A stretch of 64,000 nt of DNA, from NCBI GenBank assembly GCA_963799315.1, contig CAWCWP010000001.1, positions 372,001 through 436,000 on the forward strand, read 5' to 3'. The position numbers were made by a program, and so were the translations under genes. Of the stretch, positions 47,207 to 55,466 are shown in pieces. The notes beneath the pieces were generated by a model. That model did no database searches. It was not told where the DNA came from and was given only the letters and a program-made list of their open reading frames with translations. The DNA comes from Parerythrobacter_A sp963799315 (GTDB lineage Bacteria > Pseudomonadota > Alphaproteobacteria > Sphingomonadales > Sphingomonadaceae). How positions within the stretch are numbered: the first letter of the stretch is position 1; every line of letters begins with the position of its first letter.

Positions 47207-47230
47207 GAGTCCCGGCGAAAGCAGGGTCTC
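47207..47230. repeat. REP-like hairpin, diverged copy
   Basis: cccggc gaaa gcaggg in the same loop and stem layout as the other copies but with a mismatch. It is the first of two copies in the 270-base rpsJ-rplC gap (47202-47471). Confidence 0.5.
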
Positions 47231-47286
47231 CATCGTCCGGGTCGGACGTTAAACGACTTCAGAATTACGGTCGCATATGCGACCTT

Positions 47287-47313
47287 GAGATCCCTGCCTT
47301 TGCAGGGTATCGA
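47287..47313. repeat. REP-like hairpin, copy 3
   Basis: ccctgc (47292-47297), loop cttt, gcaggg (47302-47307), flanked by gagat and tatcg. The rest of the rpsJ-rplC gap contains no gene. Confidence 0.65.
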
Positions 47314-47471
47314 ACAAGGGATACCGCCGGTCTATCGACCGGGCTGCGTCCCCCGTCTCGCACCCTTCGCTCCGGCGTCGGGCGCACTCGGCCCGGACGG
47401 GGCGCGTATCAAATCAGGGCTGGCAAGCACCGTGGATGGTCCGCGGTGCCTCTGTGTTAGGAGTTTTGACG

Positions 47472-48329
47472 ATGCGCACAGGCGTGATCGCTAAGAAAGT
47501 CGGGATGACCCGCCTCTTCCAGGAGGATGGACGGCACGTGCCCGTTACCGTTCTGTCATTGGAAGATTGCCAGGTTGTGTCGCACCGCACATCCGACCGC
47601 GATGGCTACTTCGCCCTCCAGGTCGGCGCGGGTGCAGCCAAGCAGAAGAACGTCGCCAAGCCGCAGCGTGAACATTTCGCGAAGGCCGAAGTCGGCCTGA
47701 AAATGCGCATGGCCGAATTCCGCCTCGATGGCGAAGACGGCCTGCTGCCGATTGGCGCACGCATCTCCGCCGAGCATTTCAATGCCGGCCAGAAGGTCGA
47801 CATTACCGGCCACACGCAGGGCAAGGGCTTTGCCGGTGCCATGAAGCGCTGGGGCTTCGGCGGTCTTCGCGCCACGCACGGTGTTTCGGTCAGTCACCGT
47901 TCGCACGGTTCGACGGGCCAGAACCAGGATCCCGGCAAGGTTTTCAAGGGCAAGAAGATGGCGGGCCACATGGGCGCGCGTCAGCGGACCCAGCAGAACC
48001 TCGAAATCGTCCGCACGGATGCCGATCGCGGCCTGCTGTTCGTCAAGGGTTCTGTTCCCGGTCACAAGAATGGCTGGCTGGTCGTTCGCGACGCCGTGAA
48101 GCTGCGTCAGGACGATCTTCCGTTCCCCGGTGCGATGCGCCGCAACGCGGACGAGTTCGTTACCGAAGATGCCGATGCCGGCATGATCGAAACCGCCGCA
48201 ACGCAGGAAACCAACCCCGAAGTTCCGCTGGAGCAGCAGGAAAAGCTGGCGCAGCAGCAGGACTCCGGGGTCGGTACGGCCAGCGGAACGCCCGAAGCGG
48301 ATGCCAATTCCAAGAATGAGGAGTCCTGA
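47472..48329 (+). CDS. rplC: 50S ribosomal protein L3 with C-terminal extension
   Basis: This 285-residue protein starts M-R-T-G-V-I-A-K-K-V-G-M-T-R. The L3 core (about residues 1-220) includes G-Q-K-V-D-I-T-G-H-T-Q-G-K-G-F and the G-G-loop basic stretch S-H-R-S-H-G-S-T-G-Q. The last 65 or so residues are acidic and Gln-rich (V-P-L-E-Q-Q-E-K-L-A-Q-Q-Q), beyond the usual L3 end. Alphaproteobacterial L3 often carries a tail, but this one is long. L3 organises the peptidyl transferase region. Confidence 0.96.
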   Translation: MRTGVIAKKVGMTRLFQEDGRHVPVTVLSLEDCQVVSHRTSDRDGYFALQVGAGAAKQKNVAKPQREHFAKAEVGLKMRMAEFRLDGEDGLLPIGARISAEHFNAGQKVDITGHTQGKGFAGAMKRWGFGGLRATHGVSVSHRSHGSTGQNQDPGKVFKGKKMAGHMGARQRTQQNLEIVRTDADRGLLFVKGSVPGHKNGWLVVRDAVKLRQDDLPFPGAMRRNADEFVTEDADAGMIETAATQETNPEVPLEQQEKLAQQQDSGVGTASGTPEADANSKNEES

Positions 48330-48332
48330 CCC

Positions 48333-48956
48333 ATGAAGGTCAAGGTTCAGAAAATCGACGGTAAGTCGTCGGGCGATGTCGAGCTGAACGATGCCGTGTT
48401 CGGTGTCGAGCCGCGCGCCGATATCCTGCATCGCGTCGTAACGTGGCAGCTGGAAAACCGGCGCGGTACGGCACGGCCCACGCGCGAGCGTGCCGATGTC
48501 AATCGCACCGGCAAGAAGTTCGGCCCGCAAAAGGGTTCGGGCGGCGCGCGTCACGGTGACCGTGGTGCGCCGATCTTCGTCGGCGGTGGTAAGGCACACG
48601 GTGCCCGCAAGCGCGAATTCGAGCAGTCGCTCAACAAGAAGATTCGCGCACTCGGTCTGAAAATGGCCCTGTCCAGCAAGGCCAAGGACGGCATGATCGT
48701 TCTCGACAGCCTGGAAATGGCGGATGCCAAGACCAAGAGCCTGGTCGAGACGTTCGGCAAGAATGGCTGGACCGGCAAGATGCTGTTTATCGACGGCGAG
48801 ACCGTGAACGATGCCTTCAAGAAGGCGGCGGGCAATGTCCCGGGCGTAAACGTGATGCCGGCGCAGGGTGCCAATGTTTACGATATCCTGAAGCATGACA
48901 CGCTGGTGCTGACGCGCGGCGCGGTCGAAAAGCTGGAGGCACGGTTCAATGGCTAA
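48333..48956 (+). CDS. rplD: 50S ribosomal protein L4
   Basis: This 207-residue protein, M-K-V-K-V-Q-K-I-D-G-K, contains the extended loop R-A-D-V-N-R-T-G-K-K-F-G-P-Q-K-G-S-G-G-A-R-H-G that lines the exit tunnel. In enterics L4 represses its own operon by binding the S10 leader; the hairpin before rpsJ makes a similar system conceivable here. It starts three bases after rplC and overlaps rplW by eight bases. Confidence 0.97.
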   Translation: MKVKVQKIDGKSSGDVELNDAVFGVEPRADILHRVVTWQLENRRGTARPTRERADVNRTGKKFGPQKGSGGARHGDRGAPIFVGGGKAHGARKREFEQSLNKKIRALGLKMALSSKAKDGMIVLDSLEMADAKTKSLVETFGKNGWTGKMLFIDGETVNDAFKKAAGNVPGVNVMPAQGANVYDILKHDTLVLTRGAVEKLEARFNG

Positions 48957-49254
48957 GGCAGAAATCGACTCGCGGCATTACGACATCATCGTCGCACCGC
49001 ATATCACCGAGAAGTCCACGCTGGCATCGGAAAACAACGCGGTTGTTTTCAAGGTCGGCCTGAACGCGACGAAGCCGCAAATCCGCGAGGCGGTCGAGGC
49101 TTTGTTCGACGTAAAAGTCACTGGCGTGAACACGCTGGTCCAGAAGGGCAAGACGAAGCGCTGGCGGGGCAAGCCCTACAAGCGCAACGACGTTAAGAAG
49201 GCGGTCGTCACGCTCGCCGAGGGTGACTCCATCGACGTCACCAGCGGTCTGTGA
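48949..49254 (+). CDS. rplW: 50S ribosomal protein L23
   Basis: This 101-residue protein has H-Y-D-I-I-V-A-P-H-I-T-E-K-S-T and K-R-W-R-G-K-P-Y-K-R. L23 sits at the tunnel exit and is the docking site for trigger factor and SRP. The start ATG lies inside the end of rplD (8-base overlap), so the two are translationally coupled. Confidence 0.97.
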   Translation: MAKAEIDSRHYDIIVAPHITEKSTLASENNAVVFKVGLNATKPQIREAVEALFDVKVTGVNTLVQKGKTKRWRGKPYKRNDVKKAVVTLAEGDSIDVTSGL

Positions 49255-49268
49255 GGAGCTAGGAAACC

Positions 49269-50105
49269 ATGGCACTCAAGAATTACAAACCGACCAGTCC
49301 GGCCCGTCGTGGCCTGATCCTCGTCGACAAGTCCGGCCTGTTCAAGGGCAAGCCGGTCAAGTCGCTGACCGAGGGCAAGCGCAAGACGGGTGGCCGCAAC
49401 AACAAGGGGCACATCACCTCGCGCGGCATCGGCGGCGGTCACAAGCAGAAGTATCGCTTCATCGACTTCAAGCGTCGCAAATGGGACGTGGAAGGCACCG
49501 TGGAGCGGATTGAATACGATCCCAACCGCACCGCCTTCATCGCGCTTGTCAAATATGCCGATGACGAACTGGCCTACATCATTGCACCGCAGCGGCTTGC
49601 TGTGGGCGACAAGGTGATTGCCGGCGAGAAAACGGATACGAAGCCCGGCAACGCTATGCTGCTCGGCCAGATGCCGCTCGGCACGATCATGCACAATGTC
49701 GAGATGAAGCCGGGCAAGGGCGGGCAGATCGCCCGTTCCGCCGGGGCGTACGTCCAGCTGGTCGGTCGTGATCGTGGCATGGTTATCGTCCGCCTGAATT
49801 CGGGCGAACAGCGTTACCTGCGCGCCGATTGCATGGGCACGGTCGGTGCGGTGTCGAACCCCGACAACCAGAACCAGAACCTGGGCAAGGCCGGTCGCAA
49901 GCGCTGGATGGGCGTGAAGCCGCTGACGCGCGGTGTCGCCAAGAACCCGGTCGATCACCCGCATGGTGGTGGTGAGGGCAAGACCAGCGGCGGTCGTCAT
50001 CCGGTTACGCCGTGGGGCAAGCCGACAAAGGGTGCCCGTACCCGCAAGAACAAGCAGACGGACAAGATGATTATCCGTTCGCGTCATTCGAAGAAGAAGA
50101 GGTAA
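49269..50105 (+). CDS. rplB: 50S ribosomal protein L2
   Basis: This 278-residue protein, M-A-L-K-N-Y-K-P-T-S-P-A-R-R, has G-G-G-H-K-Q-K-Y-R and the essential His region N-P-V-D-H-P-H-G-G-G-E-G near the C terminus. L2 supports subunit joining and the peptidyl transferase centre. It starts 14 bases after rplW within the S10 operon. Confidence 0.98.
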   Translation: MALKNYKPTSPARRGLILVDKSGLFKGKPVKSLTEGKRKTGGRNNKGHITSRGIGGGHKQKYRFIDFKRRKWDVEGTVERIEYDPNRTAFIALVKYADDELAYIIAPQRLAVGDKVIAGEKTDTKPGNAMLLGQMPLGTIMHNVEMKPGKGGQIARSAGAYVQLVGRDRGMVIVRLNSGEQRYLRADCMGTVGAVSNPDNQNQNLGKAGRKRWMGVKPLTRGVAKNPVDHPHGGGEGKTSGGRHPVTPWGKPTKGARTRKNKQTDKMIIRSRHSKKKR

Positions 50106-50108
50106 CCG

Positions 50109-50384
50109 ATGGCACGTTCCGTCTGGAAAGGTCCGTTCGTCGAGCTCAGCCTTCTGAAGAAGGCCGAAGACGCGCAGGATCAAAGCAATGCGAAGCCGAT
50201 CAAGACCTGGTCGCGCCGTTCCACGATCCTGCCGCAATTCGTCGGCCTGACGTTCAATGTCTATAACGGCCACAAGTTTATTCCTGTGTCTGTTTCCGAA
50301 GACATGGTCGGCCACAAGCTTGGCGAATTTTCGCCGACGCGCACATTCCCCGGCCATATCGCCGACAAGAAGGGCAAACGCTGA
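50109..50384 (+). CDS. rpsS: 30S ribosomal protein S19
   Basis: This 91-residue protein, M-A-R-S-V-W-K-G-P-F-V, contains W-S-R-R-S-T-I-L-P and G-H-K-F-I-P-V-S-V. S19 is in the 30S head near the A site. Its stop overlaps the rplV ATG by one base (TGATG). Confidence 0.97.
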   Translation: MARSVWKGPFVELSLLKKAEDAQDQSNAKPIKTWSRRSTILPQFVGLTFNVYNGHKFIPVSVSEDMVGHKLGEFSPTRTFPGHIADKKGKR

Positions 50385-50767
50385 TGGGCAAGGCAAAATC
50401 CCCGCGCCGTGTCGGCGAGAACGAGGCTCTGGCCGTCGGTGCGCAAATCCGCGGCTCGGCGCAGAAGCTTAATCTGGTTGCCCAGCTCATCCGTGGCCGC
50501 AAGGTCGAGGAAGCGCTGAACATCCTCAGTTTCTCCAAGAAGGCGATGGCTCGCGATGCGAAGAGCGTCCTGTCGAGCGCAATCGCCAATGCGGAAAACA
50601 ACCACGATCTCGATGTCGATGCGCTCGTCGTTGCCGAAGCCAGCGTTGGCAAGGCGATCACGATGAAACGCTTCCACGTTCGCGGTCGCGGCAAGAGCAC
50701 GCGCATCCTGAAACCGTTCAGCAAGCTGCGCATCGTGGTGCGCGAAGCCGAAGAAGAAGAGGCGTAA
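50384..50767 (+). CDS. rplV: 50S ribosomal protein L22
   Basis: This 127-residue protein starts M-G-K-A-K-S-P-R-R-V. The body has A-Q-K-L-N-L-V-A-Q-L-I-R-G, A-I-A-N-A-E-N-N-H and the tunnel hairpin region K-R-F-H-V-R-G-R-G-K-S-T-R. It overlaps rpsS by one base and precedes rpsC by one. Confidence 0.97.
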   Translation: MGKAKSPRRVGENEALAVGAQIRGSAQKLNLVAQLIRGRKVEEALNILSFSKKAMARDAKSVLSSAIANAENNHDLDVDALVVAEASVGKAITMKRFHVRGRGKSTRILKPFSKLRIVVREAEEEEA

Positions 50768-50768
50768 G

Positions 50769-51464
50769 ATGGGCCAGAAGAGCAATCCGATCGGTCTGCG
50801 CCTGCAGATCAACCGTACCTGGGACAGCCGCTGGTACGCCGAAGGGCGCGACTATGCGCAGCTGCTCGCGGAAGACATCAAGATCCGCAAGCACATCATG
50901 GGTTCGCTGCCGCAGGCCGCGATTTCCAAGGTGGTCATCGAGCGTCCGGCCAAGCTGTGTCGCATCTCGATCTATGCTGCGCGTCCCGGTGTCATCATCG
51001 GCAAGAAGGGGGCGGACATCGAGAAGCTGCGCACCAAGCTCGCCACGATGACCGCCAGCGAAGTAAAGCTGAACATCGTCGAAATCCGCAAGCCGGAAGT
51101 CGATGCCAAGCTGGTAGCGCAGGGTATTGCCGACCAGCTTATCCGCCGTATCGCTTTCCGCCGCGCCATGAAGCGTGCGATGCAGTCCGCCATGCGTCTG
51201 GGTGCCGAAGGCATCAAGATCGTGTGCGGTGGTCGTCTGGGCGGTGCGGAAATCGCTCGTGTCGAGCAGTATCGCGAAGGCCGCGTGCCGCTGCATACGC
51301 TGCGCGCCAATATCGATTACGCCGAGGCCGAGGCGCTGACCGCCTATGGCATCATCGGGATCAAGGTCTGGGTCTTCAAAGGCGAGATTCTCGGCCATGA
51401 TCCGACCGCACAGGATCGCCTGATGATGGAATCCCAGACGTCCGGCGTCCGGCCCGCACGGTAA
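50769..51464 (+). CDS. rpsC: 30S ribosomal protein S3
   Basis: This 231-residue protein, M-G-Q-K-S-N-P-I-G-L-R-L, has a KH domain (R-P-G-V-I-I-G-K-K-G-A-D-I-E) and the helicase-associated C domain (G-G-R-L-G-G-A-E-I-A-R). S3 forms part of the mRNA entry tunnel. It follows rplV by one base. Confidence 0.98.
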   Translation: MGQKSNPIGLRLQINRTWDSRWYAEGRDYAQLLAEDIKIRKHIMGSLPQAAISKVVIERPAKLCRISIYAARPGVIIGKKGADIEKLRTKLATMTASEVKLNIVEIRKPEVDAKLVAQGIADQLIRRIAFRRAMKRAMQSAMRLGAEGIKIVCGGRLGGAEIARVEQYREGRVPLHTLRANIDYAEAEALTAYGIIGIKVWVFKGEILGHDPTAQDRLMMESQTSGVRPAR

Positions 51465-51475
51465 GGTAAGAGAAA

Positions 51476-51907
51476 ATGCTGCAACCGAAGAAAACCAAGT
51501 ACCGCAAGGCGTTCAAGGGCCGGATCAAGGGCGATGCCAAGGGTGGCACGGTCTTGAATTTCGGCTCCTACGGCCTCAAGGCCCTCGAACCGGAGCGCAT
51601 TACGTCGCGCCAGATCGAGGCTGCGCGTCGCGCCATCACGCGCCACATCAAACGCCAGGGTCGCCTCTGGATCCGCATCTTCCCCGATGTGCCGGTGAGC
51701 AAGAAGCCCGCCGAAGTGCGTCAGGGTAAGGGCAAGGGTTCGGTCGAATACTGGGCCGCCCGCGTCAAGCCGGGTCGCATCATGTTCGAACTGGACGGGG
51801 TGCCGGGTCCGCTGGCGGCTGTTGCGTTCGAGCGTGCGGCAATGAAGCTTCCCGTCAAGACGAAGGTCGTTGCCCGTTTCGGCGACACCTCGCATCTGGA
51901 GGGCTGA
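51476..51907 (+). CDS. rplP: 50S ribosomal protein L16
   Basis: This 143-residue protein, M-L-Q-P-K-K-T-K-Y-R-K, contains F-G-S-Y-G-L-K-A-L-E-P and R-M-G-like basic segments (V-R-Q-G-K-G-K-G-S-V-E-Y-W). L16 contacts A- and P-site tRNA elbows. It starts eleven bases after rpsC and is followed four bases later by rpmC. Confidence 0.97.
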   Translation: MLQPKKTKYRKAFKGRIKGDAKGGTVLNFGSYGLKALEPERITSRQIEAARRAITRHIKRQGRLWIRIFPDVPVSKKPAEVRQGKGKGSVEYWAARVKPGRIMFELDGVPGPLAAVAFERAAMKLPVKTKVVARFGDTSHLEG

Positions 51908-51911
51908 GGAT

Positions 51912-52121
51912 ATGAGCAAGATCGAAGACCTGCGCCCAAAGAGCGACGACCAGTTGAGCGAGCAGCTGAGCGAATTGAAGCGCGAAGCGTTCAATCTGCG
52001 TTTCCAGGCGGCAACCAACCAGCTGGAAGCGCCTGCGCGCATCCGCGAAGTGCGTCGCACGATCGCCAAGATCAAGACGCTGCAAACCGAGCGCGCCGCT
52101 GGCGCCGCTGAAAAGGCATAA
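51912..52121 (+). CDS. rpmC: 50S ribosomal protein L29
   Basis: This 69-residue helical protein starts M-S-K-I-E-D-L-R and has the conserved L-K-R-E-A-F-N-L-R-F-Q and I-R-E-V-R-R-T-I-A-K-I-K-T. The frame begins earlier inside rplP, but ATG 51912 with GAGGA upstream is correct. L29 lies near the tunnel exit beside L23. Confidence 0.96.
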   Translation: MSKIEDLRPKSDDQLSEQLSELKREAFNLRFQAATNQLEAPARIREVRRTIAKIKTLQTERAAGAAEKA

Positions 52122-52130
52122 GGAAACATC

Positions 52131-52427
52131 ATGCCAAAACGTATCCTGACCGGCACGGTCACATCGGACAAGACCGACAAGACCGTGACCGTCCAAGTCG
52201 AACGCAAGGTGAAGCACCCGCTTTACGGCAAGATCATCCGCCGTTCGAAGAAGTATCACGCCCACGATGCGGACAACGCCTATACCATCGGCGATACCGT
52301 CCGGATCGAGGAAACCAAGCCGATTTCCAAGACCAAGACCTGGGCCGTGCTGGACCGGGTGCAGGCATCCAAGGGTGTCGCGGTGGAAGCCGATATCGAA
52401 GTGGCGGCGTCCACGCCGGGTAACTGA
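52131..52427 (+). CDS. rpsQ: 30S ribosomal protein S17
   Basis: This 98-residue OB-fold protein, M-P-K-R-I-L-T-G-T-V, contains K-T-V-T-V-Q-V-E-R-K-V-K-H-P and K-Y-H-A-H-D. The C terminus is slightly longer than in E. coli. It ends the S10-type group; rplN follows after a 67-base gap (52428-52494). Confidence 0.96.
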   Translation: MPKRILTGTVTSDKTDKTVTVQVERKVKHPLYGKIIRRSKKYHAHDADNAYTIGDTVRIEETKPISKTKTWAVLDRVQASKGVAVEADIEVAASTPGN

Positions 52428-52494
52428 AACCCGGTTTTGAATTAGGAACTGTCCGGCGTGACCGGGCAAGCCAGATGAGAAGGAAGACGGATCG

Positions 52495-52863
52495 ATGATC
52501 CAGATGCAATCCAATCTCGACGTCGCGGACAATAGCGGCGCAAAGCGCGTCCAGTGCATCAAGGTACTGGGCGGCTCCAAGCGTCGCACCGCGTCCGTCG
52601 GCGACGTGATCGTGGTCTCCGTGAAGGAAGCCCAGCCGCGCGCCCGTGTAAAGAAGGGCGACGTGCACCGTGCCGTCATCGTGCGCACCCGCAAGGACGT
52701 GCGCCGCACCGATGGCAGCGTGATCCGGTTCGACGGCAATGCCGCCGTGCTGGTCAACAAGAACGAGGAGCCGATCGGCACCCGTATCTTTGGCCCCGTG
52801 GTCCGCGAACTGCGCGGTCGCGGTTTCATGAAAATCATTTCGCTCGCGCCGGAGGTGCTGTGA
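52495..52863 (+). CDS. rplN: 50S ribosomal protein L14
   Basis: This 122-residue protein, M-I-Q-M-Q-S-N-L-D-V-A-D-N-S-G-A, is the highly conserved L14 that forms the B8 bridge. Motifs include V-K-K-G-D-V-H-R-A-V-I-V-R-T. It is the first gene of the spc-type group and overlaps rplX by one base. Confidence 0.98.
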   Translation: MIQMQSNLDVADNSGAKRVQCIKVLGGSKRRTASVGDVIVVSVKEAQPRARVKKGDVHRAVIVRTRKDVRRTDGSVIRFDGNAAVLVNKNEEPIGTRIFGPVVRELRGRGFMKIISLAPEVL

Positions 52864-53183
52864 TGGCTTCTGCCAAGATCAAGAAGGGCGACAGCGTCGT
52901 GGTCCTGTCCGGCAAGGACAAGGGCAAGACCGGCACTGTCAGCAAAGTGATGCCCAAGGTCGGCAAGGTCGTGGTGGAAGGCGTCAACATCGCCGTGCGC
53001 CACCGCAAGCCGAGCCAGGAAAACCCTCAGGGTGGCCTCGACCGTTTCGAAGCGCCGATGCATCTTGCAAAGGTGGCGGTCGCCGATCCCAAGGATGGCA
53101 AGCCGACCCGCGTGCGGTTCGAACAGAAGGACGGCAAGAAGGTTCGGGTGGCCGTGAAGTCCGGGGAGACGATTGATGGGTGA
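52863..53183 (+). CDS. rplX: 50S ribosomal protein L24
   Basis: This 106-residue protein starts at ATG 52863 (M-A-S-A-K-I-K-K-G-D-S-V-V-V-L-S-G-K-D-K-G-K-T), with the KOW motif intact. L24 initiates 50S assembly. The start overlaps the rplN stop (TGATG); the end overlaps the rplE start by eight bases. Confidence 0.97.
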   Translation: MASAKIKKGDSVVVLSGKDKGKTGTVSKVMPKVGKVVVEGVNIAVRHRKPSQENPQGGLDRFEAPMHLAKVAVADPKDGKPTRVRFEQKDGKKVRVAVKSGETIDG

Positions 53184-53760
53184 TATGACACCACGCATGA
53201 AGACCCGCTATGACGAGCAGATCGTCAAGGCGATGACCGAGAAGTTCGGCTACAAGAACCGTCTTGAAGTCCCGCGCATCGAAAAGGTCGTCCTGAACAT
53301 GGGCGTCGGCGAAGCGAGCCAGGACAAGAAGAAGGTTGCTACGGCAGCCGAGGAAATGGCGTTGATCGCGGGCCAGAAGCCGGTGATTACCAAGGCCAAG
53401 AAATCCATTGCCCAGTTCAAGCTGCGCGAGGGAATGCCCATCGGCTGCAAGGTAACGCTGCGCCGGAACCGGATGTTCGAATTCGTCGATCGTCTGGTGA
53501 CGGTCGCGATGCCCCGTATCCGTGACTTTCGCGGCCTGAACCCCAAATCGTTCGACGGGCGCGGCAATTACGCGATGGGCCTGAAAGAACAGATCATCTT
53601 TCCGGAAATCAGCTACGACAAGATCGATACCGTGCGCGGTATGGATATCATCGTGACGACGACGGCGAAGACGGACGACGAGGCGCGCGAGCTGCTTCGC
53701 CTGTTCGGTTTCCCGTTCCCGAAAGAAGCAACCGAAGAAGAGCAGAAGGAAGCGGCGTAA
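53176..53760 (+). CDS. rplE: 50S ribosomal protein L5
   Basis: This 194-residue protein starts at ATG 53176, seven to eight bases after GGGGAG; a TTG at 53173 and an ATG at 53185 are alternatives. The core has P-R-I-E-K-V-V-L-N-M-G-V-G-E-A, G-Q-K-P-V-I-T-K-A-K-K-S and F-P-E-I-S-Y-D-K-I. L5 binds 5S rRNA. A gap of 111 bases with two REP-like hairpins follows before rpsN. Confidence 0.97.
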   Translation: MGDMTPRMKTRYDEQIVKAMTEKFGYKNRLEVPRIEKVVLNMGVGEASQDKKKVATAAEEMALIAGQKPVITKAKKSIAQFKLREGMPIGCKVTLRRNRMFEFVDRLVTVAMPRIRDFRGLNPKSFDGRGNYAMGLKEQIIFPEISYDKIDTVRGMDIIVTTTAKTDDEARELLRLFGFPFPKEATEEEQKEAA

Positions 53761-53767
53761 GTTCGGT

Positions 53768-53800
53768 ACGAACCCCTGCGAAGGCAGGGGCCTCATGCCG
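53768..53800. repeat. REP-like hairpin, copy 4 (inverted orientation)
   Basis: cccctgc (53773-53779), loop gaag, gcagggg (53784-53790), followed by cctcatgc, which is copy 1 reversed. It lies in the rplE-rpsN gap facing copy 5. Confidence 0.75.
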
Positions 53801-53823
53801 CAATCGCTCCTACAGACTGAAAA

Positions 53824-53851
53824 AGACCCCGGCCTTCGCTGGGGTTCGAGA
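53824..53851. repeat. REP-like hairpin, copy 5
   Basis: ccccggc (53827-53833), loop cttc, gctgggg (53838-53844) with one G-T pair, followed by ttcgag. Together with copy 4 it nearly fills the rplE-rpsN gap. Confidence 0.7.
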
Positions 53852-53871
53852 AGGAAGAGAGCTTAAGTCCA

Positions 53872-54177
53872 ATGGCGAAACTGAGTTCCATCAACAAGAA
53901 CGAGAAGCGTAAGGCCCTCGTGAAGAAGTACGCGGCGAAATATGCCAAGCTGAAGGCGATTGCGGACGACCGTTCGCTCGACGAAGGCGAACGGCTGATC
54001 GCGCGTCTCAAGATGGCTGAAATCCCGCGCAACGCGAACCCCACGCGGGTCCGCAACCGTTGTGCCACCACCGGCCGTCCGCGCGGATATTACCGCAAGT
54101 TCGGCATCAACCGCATCGAGATGCGCAACCTTGGCAACAAGGGCCTGATCCCGGGCCTGACGAAGTCGAGCTGGTGA
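53872..54177 (+). CDS. rpsN: 30S ribosomal protein S14 (zinc-free type)
   Basis: This 101-residue protein, M-A-K-L-S-S-I-N-K-N-E-K-R, is the long C-minus form: only one Cys, no C-x2-C ribbon. It ends R-N-L-G-N-K-G-L-I-P-G-L-T-K-S-S-W. S14 sits in the 30S head. It follows the REP-bearing gap and precedes rpsH by eleven bases. Confidence 0.97.
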   Translation: MAKLSSINKNEKRKALVKKYAAKYAKLKAIADDRSLDEGERLIARLKMAEIPRNANPTRVRNRCATTGRPRGYYRKFGINRIEMRNLGNKGLIPGLTKSSW

Positions 54178-54188
54178 GGATCTGACGA

Positions 54189-54584
54189 ATGGCTATGACC
54201 GATCCCCTGGGTGACATGCTCACCCGTATCCGCAACGGCCAGCAGGCGAAGAAGGACTTCGTCCTCTCGCCCGCTTCGCGCCTACGCGCCAATGTCCTCG
54301 AAGTGCTGACGCGCGAAGGCTACATCCGTGGCTATTCCGATGACGAAACCGGCGTGCACAAGGCGTTGCGTATCGAGCTGAAATATTTCGAAGGCGAGCC
54401 TGCGATCAAGCATGTCAGCCGTGTTTCGAAGCCCGGCCGCCGCGTCTATTCCGGCAGCCGCGAGCTGCCGATCATTCGCAACGGCCTTGGCATCACCATC
54501 GTCTCCACGCCCAAGGGTGTGCTTTCGGACGCCGAAGCGCGCACCGAAAATGTCGGCGGCGAAGTGCTGGCGGAGGTGTACTGA
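54189..54584 (+). CDS. rpsH: 30S ribosomal protein S8
   Basis: This 131-residue protein, M-A-M-T-D-P-L-G-D-M-L-T-R-I-R-N-G-Q, starts eight bases after GAGGA. It ends with the usual S-T-P-K-G-V-L-S-D-A-E-A and G-G-E-V-L-A-E-V-Y. In enterics S8 represses the spc operon. It overlaps rplF by one base (TGATG). Confidence 0.97.
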   Translation: MAMTDPLGDMLTRIRNGQQAKKDFVLSPASRLRANVLEVLTREGYIRGYSDDETGVHKALRIELKYFEGEPAIKHVSRVSKPGRRVYSGSRELPIIRNGLGITIVSTPKGVLSDAEARTENVGGEVLAEVY

Positions 54585-55117
54585 TGAGCCGTATCGGTAA
54601 ACGTGCCGTCGCCATCCCCAGCGGCGTGACGGCAAACATCGCGGACGGCACGCTCAGCGTGAAGGGACCGAAAGGCACCCTGACGCTCGGCCTGTCCGAC
54701 CAGATCGACTACGCTGTCGAAGGTGACGAGATCCAGGTAAAGCCTGCCAACGACACCAAGACCGCCGCATCCTTCTGGGGCATGCAGCGCACGCTGGTGG
54801 CGAACCTGGTCGAAGGCGTCACCGAAGGTTTCAGCAAGGTGCTGGAAATCAACGGTGTCGGCTATCGTGCGCAGGCCAAGGGCAAGACCCTGAACCTGCA
54901 GCTTGGCTACAGTCACGATGTCGATCTGCCGATCCCCGAAGGTATCGACGTGAAGACGCCGGACCAGACCACGATCGAGATCAGTGGCATCGACAAGCAG
55001 GCCGTCGGCCAGTTCGCCGCAGAAGTGCGGCGCTGGCGCAAGCCCGAACCCTACAAGGGCAAGGGCATCAAATATCGCGGCGAGTATGTCTTCCGCAAGG
55101 AAGGGAAGAAGAAGTAA
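54584..55117 (+). CDS. rplF: 50S ribosomal protein L6
   Basis: This 177-residue protein, M-S-R-I-G-K-R-A-V-A-I-P-S-G-V, has two similar alpha/beta halves, with the conserved G-V-G-Y-R-A-Q-A-K-G in the second and E-P-Y-K-G-K-G-I-K-Y at the C terminus. L6 lies by the factor-binding site. It starts inside the rpsH stop. Confidence 0.98.
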   Translation: MSRIGKRAVAIPSGVTANIADGTLSVKGPKGTLTLGLSDQIDYAVEGDEIQVKPANDTKTAASFWGMQRTLVANLVEGVTEGFSKVLEINGVGYRAQAKGKTLNLQLGYSHDVDLPIPEGIDVKTPDQTTIEISGIDKQAVGQFAAEVRRWRKPEPYKGKGIKYRGEYVFRKEGKKK

Positions 55118-55118
55118 G

Positions 55119-55463
55119 ATGGCAAAGCTATCCCTGTTCGAACGCCGCCGCCGCCGGGTGCGTACTGCCTTGCGCAGTCGCGGAGCTGGCCGGCCACGCC
55201 TGTCGGTCCACCGCACCGGCCAGCATATCTACGCGCAGATCATCGATGATCACGAGGGCCGCACCGTGGCCGCCGCATCGACGCTGGGTGGCAAGTCCAC
55301 CGGCGGCAATGTCGATGCCGCAAGCCAGGTCGGCAAGGATATTGCCGCTGCTGCAAAGAAGGCTGGTGTAACCTCTGTCGTGTTCGATCGCGGCGGGTTC
55401 CTGTTTCATGGCCGCGTGAAGGCGCTGGCCGATGCCGCCCGCGAAGGCGGGCTGGAGTTTTAA
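55119..55463 (+). CDS. rplR: 50S ribosomal protein L18
   Basis: This 114-residue protein starts at ATG 55119 (M-A-K-L-S-L-F-E-R-R-R-R-R-V-R) and has R-L-S-V-H-R-T-G-Q-H-I-Y-A-Q and F-D-R-G-G-F-L-F-H-G-R-V. L18 brings 5S rRNA to the large subunit. The open frame begins inside rplF and is not used. Confidence 0.97.
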   Translation: MAKLSLFERRRRRVRTALRSRGAGRPRLSVHRTGQHIYAQIIDDHEGRTVAAASTLGGKSTGGNVDAASQVGKDIAAAAKKAGVTSVVFDRGGFLFHGRVKALADAAREGGLEF

Positions 55464-55466
55464 GAT

